This document shows positions 15,465 to 23,568 of a DNA stretch of 35,028 nt, piece by piece. The position numbers and the translations under genes were made by a program. Source of the stretch: Candidatus Micrarchaeota archaeon CG1_02_47_40. Lineage in GTDB: Archaea > Micrarchaeota > Micrarchaeia > Anstonellales > CG1-02-47-40. The DNA lies in NCBI GenBank assembly GCA_001871475.1, contig MNVE01000014.1, positions 1 through 35,028 on the forward strand, in the 5' to 3' direction. The notes beneath the pieces were generated by a model that saw only the letters and a list, made by a program, of their open reading frames with translations, ran no database searches and was not told where the DNA came from. Within the stretch, counting starts at the first letter, position 1. The number at the start of each line of letters is the position of its first letter.

Positions 15465-17621
15465 ATGGAAAACAAACATCTTATTATTGCCGGAGCTTTG
15501 GCGGTTGTTATCGTTTTAGTGTCAGTGCTTCTCCTAGGTGGAGAAAGCCAAACCCCTGTTGATGGAAAAGTTTTGAAAGAGAAGTTTGATGCAGCGGTTG
15601 AGAAGGTTGCGCAGATGAAAAAGAACGGCTGCGAGGTTTCGGAGGCTCAAAGGCTTCTGCAGGAAACGAGGAATGCATATGTGCAGGGTGACTTATCCTC
15701 TGCAACGGCGATACTGGCACAGACGGAAGAAACGATAAGGAATGTGGATTGCCCGGGTGCTCCGCCGATTCAGCCCCCTGCAAACAAAACAAACCAAACC
15801 TGGAACGGCACGCTTAAAACGAATTCCGACTCCATTCCGAAATATTCCAAATTTGAAATCTCCTTAAAATCACCCAAAACCTATTCAAATCCCTTTGACC
15901 CGGAAGTGGTGGCAGCAGAGGCGCACTTTACTACTCCTTCGGGGAAAGATGATATTGCCTATGGCTTTTGGTACCAAGAGTATGAAGTAAAGAAGGAAAC
16001 CGTCCAGAAGAATGGGAAAAGCGGGGTAAAAGAAGTATATTCTCCAGTTGGCGAGCCGTTCTGGATGTTCAGGTATGCGCCTGCAGAGTTGGGCAAGTAT
16101 ATGTATTATATCACGATTGAGGAAGGAAGCGCCGCAAGCCTAAGGTATCCGCAAAGCGGAAAGATGGAATTTAATGCAGTGGAATCCAGCTCAACAGGAT
16201 ACATAAAAGTAAGCGAAAAAAGCCCGCAGTACTTTGCATTTGAGAATGGAGGAACCTTCTTTGGCATCGGCAGGGGGCCTCACGATGTGTTTGCCAGCCT
16301 GGCAAAGAACATTGAAACGCACAAGAGCTATGGAATGAACATGATACAGTGCGAGTTTGAAGCCCCGTTTGGGATGGAGCACGAAAAACTTGGAGAATAT
16401 GACTTGGAAATGGCGTATCAGGGGGATTTGGCAGTTGAGCGAGCTGAAGAGCTTGGGGTTTATCTGCAGATGGTTCTGACCCATTTCTCAAACTGGGTGG
16501 ACACTTACACGCTTCCGCCGGAGGCGGGCCTGCAGGAGTTTGAGGAAGGGCTTTTCCAGATGTGGCGCGACAGCCCGTACAACAAAAAGAACGGGGGCGT
16601 CATTGAATACCCCGGGCAGTATTTCACAGATGAAAATGCGAAAAGATATGCCAAAAACAGGATGCGCTATTACATCGCAAGGTGGGGCTATTCGACCCAC
16701 GCCATGTCCTGGCAGTTCTGGGGGGAGCTTGACAACGTCTGGAACCTCGCCTCCGAAGAGGGGAGGAAGCACATAACCCCGCAGGGAATGACCGGATGGC
16801 TTTCCGAAATGGGCGCCTACATCAAGAGCCTTGACACGCGGCACCTTGTCACCGCCAACATAAACCAGGACTACGACCCGTCTGACTCGGGCACGAAGTG
16901 GAAGGAAGATATGTGGCACATGGAGACTATTGACTACATAACCTCGCATGATTATTCCCTGTACAACGAGATGGAGCTTCCCGATGAAATCGGCTATTAC
17001 TACGATTTCGGAAAGCCCATAGTGGTTCAGGAGTATCCCTGCAACAACAACATGGAAGTCTGCCAGCACAACCTGGTATGGCGGCTTTCCTTAAACGGGC
17101 TTGCCGCAACCCCGATGAAATTTTCCTATGATGACGGGCACGATGAATACACGGTTTTTGCGGACTTCATCCGGGGGCTTGATACGGCAGAATATGAAAC
17201 CGGACTGGCTGATGCCGAAGACCTGACCCCGGAGGAGGAAATCCAGCCCCTGGTAGTGCCGTTTGACAAGAAAGGCACAACCGCAACATTCCGGGAAGGG
17301 GGGTACATCTCCCCCGTGAAGGTATACGGAATCTCAAACAAAAAGCAGGCGTATTTATGGGTGCATGATATCACGCACAATTCAGTCGAAACTTCAGATG
17401 ACGGACGGCTTGCAGAAGTTGCAAAATATTCCTCCAAAACCATCCAGAATGCCAAATTCAGGCTTTCGGGGATGGAAAACGGGGCATATTCAATTGAGTT
17501 CTTTGACACTTGGGAGGGAAAGGTCGTTTCAAGCTCACAGCTGGACGCGGACGGAGGCTCCCTTACCATTGAAGTGCCTGCCTTCAAGAAGGACATTGCG
17601 GTGAGAATAACTAAAAAATAG
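15465..17621 (+). CDS. membrane-anchored glycoside-hydrolase-like protein
   Basis: A 718-aa protein. Residues ~5-25 are one hydrophobic signal-anchor, then a helical segment (~30-95) and a Pro/Asn/Thr linker. Residues ~120-230 read like a DUF5060-type beta-sandwich (FEISLKSPKTYSNPFDPEVV). Residues ~240-540 look like a TIM-barrel glycosidase: FFGIGRG, SYGMNMIQCEFEAPFG, LTHFSNWVDTY, MSWQFWGELDNVWN (a possible acid/base Glu), and PIVVQEYPC (a possible nucleophile Glu). The C-terminal ~150 residues are a further beta domain. It faces outside the cell. The ATG at 15465 lies 29 nt from a TATA-like AAATAAAA. Substrate is unknown. Confidence 0.65.
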   Translation: MENKHLIIAGALAVVIVLVSVLLLGGESQTPVDGKVLKEKFDAAVEKVAQMKKNGCEVSEAQRLLQETRNAYVQGDLSSATAILAQTEETIRNVDCPGAPPIQPPANKTNQTWNGTLKTNSDSIPKYSKFEISLKSPKTYSNPFDPEVVAAEAHFTTPSGKDDIAYGFWYQEYEVKKETVQKNGKSGVKEVYSPVGEPFWMFRYAPAELGKYMYYITIEEGSAASLRYPQSGKMEFNAVESSSTGYIKVSEKSPQYFAFENGGTFFGIGRGPHDVFASLAKNIETHKSYGMNMIQCEFEAPFGMEHEKLGEYDLEMAYQGDLAVERAEELGVYLQMVLTHFSNWVDTYTLPPEAGLQEFEEGLFQMWRDSPYNKKNGGVIEYPGQYFTDENAKRYAKNRMRYYIARWGYSTHAMSWQFWGELDNVWNLASEEGRKHITPQGMTGWLSEMGAYIKSLDTRHLVTANINQDYDPSDSGTKWKEDMWHMETIDYITSHDYSLYNEMELPDEIGYYYDFGKPIVVQEYPCNNNMEVCQHNLVWRLSLNGLAATPMKFSYDDGHDEYTVFADFIRGLDTAEYETGLADAEDLTPEEEIQPLVVPFDKKGTTATFREGGYISPVKVYGISNKKQAYLWVHDITHNSVETSDDGRLAEVAKYSSKTIQNAKFRLSGMENGAYSIEFFDTWEGKVVSSSQLDADGGSLTIEVPAFKKDIAVRITKK

Positions 17622-18342
17622 CGCGCATGCCATTTATCGCGCCTATGTTGCGTTGGGTGCATCCCTTCAGTTCCGCCGCTTCCCTTGCACTTATTTTCTT
17701 TACCGCCATGCCCCAGTGAATGGCAAGCAAATCTCCTTTTTTTATCTTTCCAACCAAGCGCACTCCCGCACGCTCAAGCACAATGTTTTCCTTCCTCCTT
17801 CCGAGTGCAAGTCTGCCTCCCTTTCTGCATATTGAAAACCTTTCCACAAGCACGGTTTTTTCGCCGCAGGAAAGTATTTTTCCAGAAGTAATGCAGCACT
17901 TATTGTAATTGGCGGTATTTCTCCTTACCTTATTCGAAAGGAAATTCACATAAAGCACGTGAAAGGAATGATGCGGGAGAGTTCCCTTTGGAAGATTGTT
18001 TGCGAGCTTACCTGCGCGCTGGCTGTTCTTTCCCGCAAAAAGCTCTTTTGCAATGAAATGTTTCAGCGCTTTTTGTGAAATATTCTCAAGCAGTTTATTC
18101 CCAATCCAAAAGGCATTAACGGCGCGCCTGTCAAATGGGAAACACCCATTCTCGCTTGCAATCAGCTTCAGGTATGCGTAATGCGCCCTGAAATGCTTTA
18201 GTTCGGTTTTGAGCAGCCGGCAGTCCTTCCGTTTCATGGCATGAAAAAAAGAGTTTTTTCCGCAATAGCCGAATGAGTTTGGGGGAAAGGCGAATTTTGC
18301 TGAAAGGAGAACACCGTCTTTCAGTCTATCAAGTCCGTGCAT
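17611..18342 (-). CDS. DUF6390-like conserved protein
   Basis: A protein of about 243 aa beginning MHGLDRLKDGVLLSAKFAF. The segment FAFPPNSFGYCG near the N-terminus reminds me of the DUF6390 family, of unknown function; I am not certain. It contains many Lys/Arg and several Cys residues but no recognisable catalytic motif. The ATG at 18342 overlaps the 3' end of the EamA transporter gene by 14 nt, suggesting co-translation. Its end overlaps the end of the convergent glycosidase gene by 11 nt. The longer frame to 18411 is mostly shadow of the transporter gene. Confidence 0.55.
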   Translation of the reverse strand: MHGLDRLKDGVLLSAKFAFPPNSFGYCGKNSFFHAMKRKDCRLLKTELKHFRAHYAYLKLIASENGCFPFDRRAVNAFWIGNKLLENISQKALKHFIAKELFAGKNSQRAGKLANNLPKGTLPHHSFHVLYVNFLSNKVRRNTANYNKCCITSGKILSCGEKTVLVERFSICRKGGRLALGRRKENIVLERAGVRLVGKIKKGDLLAIHWGMAVKKISAREAAELKGCTQRNIGAINGMRAIF

Positions 18343-19243
18343 GACGGAAAGCCCCCAATGCCCTGCGCAGGGCATCAATTGCACCCGCGAAAGCAAATGC
18401 CCCGATTGCAATCAAGAATAGGGAAAACGCCTCCAGGGGCGCAAGCGTCCTGCCCGCAAGCGCCGTCTCCAGCACTGCCGTAACCACTCCCCCCAATGCG
18501 AATATTGCGGTCGCCTTCAGCACGGGAAGGCGCGCCAGCGCATTATACCAGGTCAGAAGGAAGGCAGAGAGGAGAAGGGAGGTAATGAAAAGCCATTGCA
18601 GCAGTTCGGCATTAATTTGGAGAAGGGCTCCTGCTGAATTCGTTGCAACCATGAATGCAATCAATACAAGAGAGCCAAAAAACATCCTGCTAATCATTAC
18701 TACCCGAGGAGGAGTATCTGCCATCGCCTTCCTTGAAATAGTGTATTCAAGAGCCCAGAGAAGGGTAGCGGCAAATACGAGAAGCTGGGGGAAGCCGAAA
18801 GAAAGTTGCGGGGGGAGAAGGAGGGCATTGCCAACCAATATGGTAAATCCTGCGAGCATTTCCTTTCCAGTGGGCTTTTCCTTCAGGATGAAATAGCCGA
18901 AAACGCCTGCAAATATGAAAAGGGAGCGGAATATGAAGGAGCTTACCAATGCCCCGCCTAATTTCAAGCCTGTGAAAAAGAGCGCAAAGGGGATGCTTCC
19001 GCCTATGACGCCTATAAGCAGAAGGTATAGCCACTGCTTTCTTGACAACGCCTTAAAACTGCGCCATTCCCCAAGAAAAAGCACGACCGCTGCTAGAAAA
19101 ATGAACGCCCCGATATTTTTCAGCAGCGTGTATGCAAGCGGCTCCGCCAGTTTTACCGCCGCTCCGTTTGCAAATACGGAAATGCCGCTTATCAGCGCCG
19201 CCGCAAAGGCAAAAACTATTCCCTCGTTCCTCCCGAAAGCCAT
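18329..19243 (-). CDS. EamA/DMT-family transporter
   Basis: A 304-aa integral membrane protein with about ten hydrophobic helices arranged as two EamA repeats (for example LAEPLAYTLLKNIGAFIFLAAV and the later LLLSAFLLTWYNALARLPVL ... ALGGVVTAVLETALAGRTL). Members of this drug/metabolite transporter superfamily export amino acids or metabolites; the substrate is not predictable. The ATG is 26 nt from a TATA box shared with the divergent AbrB-ACT gene. Confidence 0.8.
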   Translation of the reverse strand: MAFGRNEGIVFAFAAALISGISVFANGAAVKLAEPLAYTLLKNIGAFIFLAAVVLFLGEWRSFKALSRKQWLYLLLIGVIGGSIPFALFFTGLKLGGALVSSFIFRSLFIFAGVFGYFILKEKPTGKEMLAGFTILVGNALLLPPQLSFGFPQLLVFAATLLWALEYTISRKAMADTPPRVVMISRMFFGSLVLIAFMVATNSAGALLQINAELLQWLFITSLLLSAFLLTWYNALARLPVLKATAIFALGGVVTAVLETALAGRTLAPLEAFSLFLIAIGAFAFAGAIDALRRALGAFRHART

Positions 19244-19264
19244 AGGTTAGAATGTCAAGGCTAA

Positions 19265-19274
19265 AGTATTAAAG
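19265..19274. promoter_or_regulatory. bidirectional TATA box, EamA transporter / AbrB-ACT
   Basis: AGTATTAAAG lies between ATGs at 19243 (minus) and 19299 (plus), about 27-29 nt from each. As at 12993-13002 the two start codons are separated by exactly 55 nt. Confidence 0.55.
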
Positions 19275-19298
19275 GAATGCTGGTGCAGTAGTGAAAAT

Positions 19299-19703
19299 AT
19301 GTCAAGTTCTCTTATTGCAAAAGTGGATGAGCGGGGAAGGCTTATCATTCCCGCTTCTTTTCGGGAGATATTGAATATAGCAGAAAATTCAAGCGTGCTT
19401 CTTACCTTAAATACCGAGAAAAAAGCGCTTGCCGTGCTCCCCTTTGCATCTGCCGGGGAGCGGCTTTACTCGGTGCGCCTGGCGCTTTCCGATGCGCCCG
19501 GCTCCCTTTCAAAAGTCCTTTTGCTTCTTGCTTCTGAAGGGGTAGATTTGGTGCAGAGCGAGTCTGTTGCATCTGAAAGAGGGAGGAAGGCGCTCTGGAA
19601 GGCGGTCGTGGAGATGAAATACTGCAAGAGGAGCGCTGTGGAGATGAAGAAGCTGCTTGCAAAGGAAAAGGCTGCATCGGAAATTGAGTTTGAGAGGATT
19701 TAG
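19299..19703 (+). CDS. AbrB (SpoVT-type) DNA-binding domain fused to ACT-like domain
   Basis: A 134-aa protein. Residues 1-47 form a swapped-hairpin AbrB domain: SLIAKVDERGRLIIPASFREILNI is the diagnostic beta-hairpin. Residues ~55-134 resemble an ACT domain: YSVRLALSDAPGSLSKVLLLL with the typical Asp/Pro-Gly-Ser-Leu ligand loop. The combination suggests a transcriptional regulator that binds a small ligand such as an amino acid. It is divergent from the EamA transporter, a plausible target. Leaderless ATG at 19299. Confidence 0.75.
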   Translation: MSSSLIAKVDERGRLIIPASFREILNIAENSSVLLTLNTEKKALAVLPFASAGERLYSVRLALSDAPGSLSKVLLLLASEGVDLVQSESVASERGRKALWKAVVEMKYCKRSAVEMKKLLAKEKAASEIEFERI

Positions 19704-19921
19704 CCGTATAAAAGTTCTTTTATAGTGATTTTCTTGCTTTTAGCGGGTTTTTGAAGTTCTTTTATAACCTCTTCTTTTATCTCCCTTTCATCAACAGGAT
19801 GCCAATCATGTTTTGCCATCCAATTAATTTCGCTTTCGCTGAATGCTGCTTTTGCCTCGTATTTTTGCGTGAGTTCAAACCTTTTCAGATGCGTTGCATT
19901 GGAAGTGCCTGCTTTTGCCAT
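19700..19921 (-). CDS. small hypothetical protein (73 aa)
   Basis: Begins MAKAGTSNATHLKRFELTQKY and ends KKITIKELLYG. It has a mid-portion SEINWMAKHDWHPVDEREIKEEVIKELQK that is probably helical. It is the size of an antitoxin or small regulator but no partner gene is adjacent. The promoter is convincing: GTATAAAT on the minus strand at 19951-19958 predicts a start 6 nt before the ATG. Its stop overlaps the end of the convergent AbrB-ACT gene. Confidence 0.55.
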   Translation of the reverse strand: MAKAGTSNATHLKRFELTQKYEAKAAFSESEINWMAKHDWHPVDEREIKEEVIKELQKPAKSKKITIKELLYG

Positions 19922-19990
19922 ATATGCACTGCATGATTTCTGCTGCCGATATTTATACGAGTATGCTCCGAAAGCCTTTTAAACTTTTAT

Positions 19991-20004
19991 GCCCATAAAT
20001 ATGG
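19991..20004 (+). promoter_or_regulatory. palindromic promoter element upstream of HEAT gene
   Basis: CCCATAAATATGGG is an inverted repeat (6-bp arms, 2-nt gap) that embeds the TATA element. The predicted start is near 20025. A GAGTG/CACTC hairpin (20017-20035) lies at or just after the start. The Shine-Dalgarno GAGGTG is at 20055-20060, before ATG 20067. Confidence 0.5.
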
Positions 20005-20094
20005 GTATATGGGAAAAGAGTGGGAAACGCTCACTCGAAGCCCAAATAAAAAAAGAGGTGAAAAAAATGGAAATGAAAAAAGAGTCTGGAAGGA

Positions 20095-20730
20095 ATGGGG
20101 GTGAAGGCGCAAAGCGCACGGAAAGGGGTTTGGTTCACTGACGCATTGGGTAAAGTAAGAAGGGGAGAAAATCTTCTTGTTGAGGAAATGCCTGAAAAAC
20201 GGCTCCTAAAAGGCGCGTTTGGGGAAACCCTTGAAGAAAAATATCCGTATTATGAAAAAGACGGGCAGAGGAGGATTGCAGATAAAGGATTTGCCAATTT
20301 AACCGACGGCAACCGCATAGAACTCCGGTTGAGGGATTATCTCATATGTTCCCTTGAGAAGCTCGCCGAGGGAAATGAGGCATTTCTTAAGGACATTGCG
20401 GTGTATTCCCTGATTGGAGCGCTCACGGATGTGAATTTTACTGTGCGCAACATTGCGGCAACGGAACTTGGGGAGCTGAAAGATGGAAGGGCAGTAGTGC
20501 CGCTGAAAGAGGCGCTCAAAGACGGCGAGTTTTTTGTCCGCGTGAGCGCAGCCGAGTCCCTTGCAAAAATAGGGGATGCTGATGCCGCAGGAGCAGTTGC
20601 ATATGCGGTGCAGAGGGAATATGATGCCATACCTTACGGAAGAGGCATGCTGTTTGTAGCGGAAAAGCTGCAGGCAGCACTTGCCGAGCTTGAGGCAAAG
20701 AATGACATAAGCAGGCACGTCCTGTGCTAA
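20095..20730 (+). CDS. HEAT-repeat protein
   Basis: A 211-aa protein with two or three HEAT-like repeats in the C-terminal half (SLIGALTDVNFTVRNIAATELGELKD, PLKEALKDGEFFVRVSAAESLAKIGD). These alpha-solenoids mediate protein interaction. The start is unsettled: the strong Shine-Dalgarno GAGGTG and ATG at 20067 open a different frame that ends after 24 codons (20141). This frame joins the HEAT frame if one G of the GGGGG run at 20097-20101 is skipped, giving MEMKKESGRNGVKAQSARKG. The ATG at 20095 in the HEAT frame has no good Shine-Dalgarno. Confidence 0.65.
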   Translation: MGVKAQSARKGVWFTDALGKVRRGENLLVEEMPEKRLLKGAFGETLEEKYPYYEKDGQRRIADKGFANLTDGNRIELRLRDYLICSLEKLAEGNEAFLKDIAVYSLIGALTDVNFTVRNIAATELGELKDGRAVVPLKEALKDGEFFVRVSAAESLAKIGDADAAGAVAYAVQREYDAIPYGRGMLFVAEKLQAALAELEAKNDISRHVLC

Positions 20731-20745
20731 GCAGGAGGTGTGGGG

Positions 20746-20955
20746 ATGGTAAAACTTTGTCAGAAAACTGCGCAAAACCGCGTCGAGGAATGCGTTGAGA
20801 AAGGGTTTGCAAAAAGACTCAACGCGTTTCCTCCTCTTGCGGAATGCTTGAGCAAGGAAAAATGCAGCAGCAGGTACGTTTCCCGGAAAGGAATGTCAGT
20901 TTGCATGCAAACTCTTCCCGAAGAGAAAAAAGCAGACTCAACAAAACCAATATAA
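20746..20955 (+). CDS. small cysteine-containing protein (69 aa)
   Basis: Begins MVKLCQKTAQNRVEECVEKG and contains six Cys (including ECVEKG, ECLSKEKCSS, SVCMQT), spaced irregularly, so a metal site is possible but not demonstrated. A perfect Shine-Dalgarno GGAGGTG (20734-20740) precedes the ATG by 5 nt. It starts 16 nt after the HEAT gene stop and is likely co-transcribed with it. The family is not recognised. Confidence 0.55.
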   Translation: MVKLCQKTAQNRVEECVEKGFAKRLNAFPPLAECLSKEKCSSRYVSRKGMSVCMQTLPEEKKADSTKPI

Positions 20956-20995
20956 TCATTAAGCTTCCAAACTCCCTGCAAAGAGGTGCATTTCA

Positions 20996-21247
20996 ATGGG
21001 AGAGGTAGCAGTGAAACTCAAAATTTACCCTGAAGGGATGGAGGAGTTTGAAGAGCTCAAAGTGAAAGTGAAAACCGAGCTTAATGCAAATAAAATAGAG
21101 GAAGAGGAGATTGCTTTCGGGATGAAGGCGATAATTGCAACAGTAATTGTCGGGGATTCGGCAGGCGGAAGCGACGCATTGGAGGAGAAAGCCTCAAAAA
21201 TTGCGGGAGTGTCGCAGGTGCAGGTGGAGAGTGTGGATAGGCTTTAG
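20996..21247 (+). CDS. ef1b: elongation factor 1-beta (aEF-1B)
   Basis: An 83-aa guanine-nucleotide exchange factor for the archaeal EF-1alpha. It begins MGEVAVKLKIYPEG and ends GVSQVQVESVDRL, with GMKAIIATVIVGDSAGGSDALEE in the middle, typical of the archaeal protein at family length. The Shine-Dalgarno GAGGTG (20983-20988) precedes the ATG by 7 nt, and a TATA-like AATATAAT near 20949-20956 gives it its own promoter inside the end of the upstream gene. A long polypyrimidine tract follows. Confidence 0.9.
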   Translation: MGEVAVKLKIYPEGMEEFEELKVKVKTELNANKIEEEEIAFGMKAIIATVIVGDSAGGSDALEEKASKIAGVSQVQVESVDRL

Positions 21248-21256
21248 CAGGAGCCG

Positions 21257-21532
21257 TTTCCCTTCTTCTCCTTTCTTCTTTTCCTTTTCTTTTTTCCCTC
21301 TTTTCTTCTTTCTTTTGTCTTCTTTTCTTTTCCTTTTTCCCTCTTGTCTTCTTTCTTTTGTCTTCTTTTCTTTTCCTTTTTCCCTCTTGTCTTCTTTCTT
21401 TTGTCTTCTCTTTTTTCCCTCTTTTCTTCTTTTTCTTCTTTCTCCTTTCTTCTTTTCCTTCTTGTCTTTTTTCTTTTCTGCTTCTTTTCCTCTTTTCTTC
21501 GTTCTCTTCTCTTTTTTCCCTCTATCTCTCTC
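21257..21532 (+). repeat. polypyrimidine tract with 43-bp tandem repeat
   Basis: About 275 nt of almost pure C/T on the plus strand following ef1b. A perfect 43-bp unit (starting CTTCTTTCTTTTGTCTTCTT) occurs at 21305-21347 and 21348-21390, with a partial third copy from 21391. The few Gs fall at repeated positions. The U-rich transcript end would make it a terminator region, but its length and tandem structure are unusual. No gene lies in it; Phe/Ser-rich frames are artefacts. Confidence 0.8.
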
Positions 21533-21576
21533 GTAGTTTATTCTTTTGTTCGGCTTTCCCCTAACAAAAAGGCTGG

Positions 21577-21586
21577 TTTATAAATA
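21577..21586 (+). promoter_or_regulatory. TATA box for the secreted protein at 21622
   Basis: TTTATAAATA lies 36-45 nt before the ATG. The predicted start near 21608 gives a short leader with the Shine-Dalgarno-like GGTGAT at 21611-21616. Confidence 0.55.
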
Positions 21587-21621
21587 CTGCCAAAACGCCA
21601 GATTATGCTTGGTGATAAAAT

Positions 21622-22338
21622 ATGAATAAGAATAATGCAGTGATGTTTGCAATGCTTCTTTTGGGAGGCATTGTGTATCCGATAACAGACGGTCTTGAGT
21701 TTGGAATCGTGGACTCCCCGTACATAGGCCCCGCAGCGGCTTACAATGCAAGCAGGCATTTCAGCACGGACTGCTCGCAGATGGAGATACCCATGCTTGA
21801 AAGAGTTGTCCGCGTTATGTCAAACAATACAGACTCTTTAAGAATCGGCGGGCTTGGGAGGAGCAATGTAGTCTATTACAGACCTTACCCATTTGCCGCA
21901 AGCGGGCAGAGTGCAAGCCTTTACTACATAAAACTGGAAGGGGCGAGATGCGCCTACTGGGTTAAGAATGAGCCAGTAGTCGGACAGCAGAGACCGCGAT
22001 ACGTCGGCATTGAATACATGCCCCAAAGCAGGGATAGTGGGAAGATTAACTTCTACCCTGAAGCAAACCTGGCAAGCACTGCCGTAACAGTAAGCGAGCG
22101 CAGTGCGGGCAATATGGCTGATGGGTTTGCATTTGCCCTGGAGGGAAGGTCCACCGACCCGATGCCTGGACTGCATTTTGAGTCTCCTAATGGAAGCTCA
22201 AACCAGCTTTACTACCAGGAAAATGGCGGAATCAACCCGACAAGCGGCTATGTGAACGCGCCCTTCACCTCAAGGAAAGGCTCGGTGTTTGAGGGGTTGA
22301 GCCAGTTTTCAGTCGCTTTCAGCATGCTCTTCCAGTGA
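21622..22338 (+). CDS. secreted or surface protein of unknown function
   Basis: A 238-aa protein with an N-terminal hydrophobic stretch (VMFAMLLLGGIVYPITDG) that looks like a signal peptide. The rest is rich in Tyr, Asn, Ser and Gly with few Lys, typical of extracellular proteins: SYIGPAAAYN-like, NVVYYRPYPFAASGQSASLYY, LHFESPNGSSNQLYYQENGG. Two Cys residues (CSQMEIP, ARCAYW) could form a disulfide. No domain is recognised. It carries its own promoter and is followed by a T-rich terminator. Confidence 0.55.
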   Translation: MNKNNAVMFAMLLLGGIVYPITDGLEFGIVDSPYIGPAAAYNASRHFSTDCSQMEIPMLERVVRVMSNNTDSLRIGGLGRSNVVYYRPYPFAASGQSASLYYIKLEGARCAYWVKNEPVVGQQRPRYVGIEYMPQSRDSGKINFYPEANLASTAVTVSERSAGNMADGFAFALEGRSTDPMPGLHFESPNGSSNQLYYQENGGINPTSGYVNAPFTSRKGSVFEGLSQFSVAFSMLFQ

Positions 22339-22350
22339 GTGGAAGGGCGC

Positions 22351-22424
22351 CTTTTTCTTTTTTTCTTTCTTTTTTATTCTTTCCTCCTTTTTTTCTTCTC
22401 TTTTTTTCTTTCTTTTTTTTATTT
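22351..22424 (+). terminator. T-rich terminator tract
   Basis: Several runs of T5-T8 separated by C follow the TGA of the secreted protein gene and reach the 3' end of the convergent metB-like gene. Poly-T on the non-template strand is the archaeal termination signal. It serves the plus-strand gene. Confidence 0.6.
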
Positions 22425-23567
22425 AAGGGAGTTATCCAAGTCTGAAATCAAATCCCCCGAATCTTCTATCCCGACAGACAGCCTGACAAGCCCGTCAGAA
22501 AGCCCCGCCCTCATCCTATCCTCTCTTGAAACTGACGCATGCGTCATTGATGCCGGGTGCTCCGCAAGGGACTCGACTCCCCCAAGGCTTTCGGCAAGAA
22601 GAAAAATCTCAAGGGATTTGAGGAACCTTGCTGCCGCCTCCATCCCGCCCCTAATCTCAAATGAAACCATCCCCCCAAACCCCCGCATCTGTGTTTTTGC
22701 AAGCTCGTGCTGCGGATGGGATTTTAAGCCAGGATAATAAACCCTCTTTACTTTCGGATGAGCCTCAAGGAACTCCGCGACATCCTGCGCATTTTGCGCG
22801 TGCCTTTCCATCCTCAATCCAAGCGTCTTTAGCTGCACATGAATAGTGTGTGCATCAAATGGAGAAGGAACAGCCCCGACTGCATTCTGCTGGAAGCGCA
22901 GTTTCTCGTGCAGCCCTTCATCGCTCACCATGACTGCCCCATTTATGACGTTACTATGCCCTCCGATATACTTTGTTGCGCTATGCAGCACGATGTCGGC
23001 TTCAAGGGAAAGCGGATTTTGAAAATACGGGCTTGCAAACGTATTGTCAACAACGGCAATCGCCCCTCCCTTGTGCGCAATGCCGCTTATTTCCCGTATG
23101 TCGCATAATTTCAGAGTCGGGTTTGTCGGGGATTCCAGCCACACAATCTTCGTATTTTCACGTATTGCGCTTTCCACATTTGCAGGCTCCCGTGCATCAA
23201 CAAAGGAAAAATCCAGCCCGAATTTCCCAAACGTTTTCAAAAAGAGCCGTCTGGTGCCCCCGTATAAGTCATCGGAAGCAACCACATGGTCGCCTTTTCC
23301 AAGCAAGGCCAGAAGAATATTTGCGCCTGCGGCAAGCCCTGAAGAATATCCAAGCGCGTATTTTGCGCCCTCCAGCTCCGCCAATGCTTTCTCGTATGCG
23401 TCCCTTGTGGGATTTGCGCTCCGCGAATATTCGTACCCTCCGGTTGGCTTGTGAATGACTCTTCTTGCGAATGTGCTTGAAACGTGTATTGGGGAAACGA
23501 CATCCCCAACCCTTCCCGGAGAGAATGGATTCTCCCCGGCATGAACTGCCCTTGTAGTTTCACGCAT
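22419..23567 (-). CDS. cystathionine gamma-lyase/synthase (PLP, Cys/Met metabolism)
   Basis: A 382-aa PLP enzyme. The PLP-binding lysine is in SATKYIGGHS (Lys199); other hallmarks are YEYSRSANPTRDAYEKALAELE, SSGLAA, SDDLYGGTRRLF, ESPTNPTLK and VDNTFASP. Sequence cannot separate gamma-lyase from gamma-synthase. Its partner in the operon is a cysteine/cystathionine beta-synthase, so together they could form the reverse transsulfuration route (homocysteine to cysteine). It starts 1 nt after the stop of that gene. Confidence 0.88.
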   Translation of the reverse strand: MRETTRAVHAGENPFSPGRVGDVVSPIHVSSTFARRVIHKPTGGYEYSRSANPTRDAYEKALAELEGAKYALGYSSGLAAGANILLALLGKGDHVVASDDLYGGTRRLFLKTFGKFGLDFSFVDAREPANVESAIRENTKIVWLESPTNPTLKLCDIREISGIAHKGGAIAVVDNTFASPYFQNPLSLEADIVLHSATKYIGGHSNVINGAVMVSDEGLHEKLRFQQNAVGAVPSPFDAHTIHVQLKTLGLRMERHAQNAQDVAEFLEAHPKVKRVYYPGLKSHPQHELAKTQMRGFGGMVSFEIRGGMEAAARFLKSLEIFLLAESLGGVESLAEHPASMTHASVSREDRMRAGLSDGLVRLSVGIEDSGDLISDLDNSLK

Positions 23568-23568
23568 C

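Noticed and set aside
16488-17069. 193-aa minus-strand open frame inside the glycosidase-like gene
   Set aside because: Antisense of a recognisable glycosidase-like protein, with no promoter or Shine-Dalgarno.
21147-21583. Phe/Ser-rich open frames in the polypyrimidine tract
   Set aside because: Pure product of C/T-rich repeats in several frames; no coding signature.
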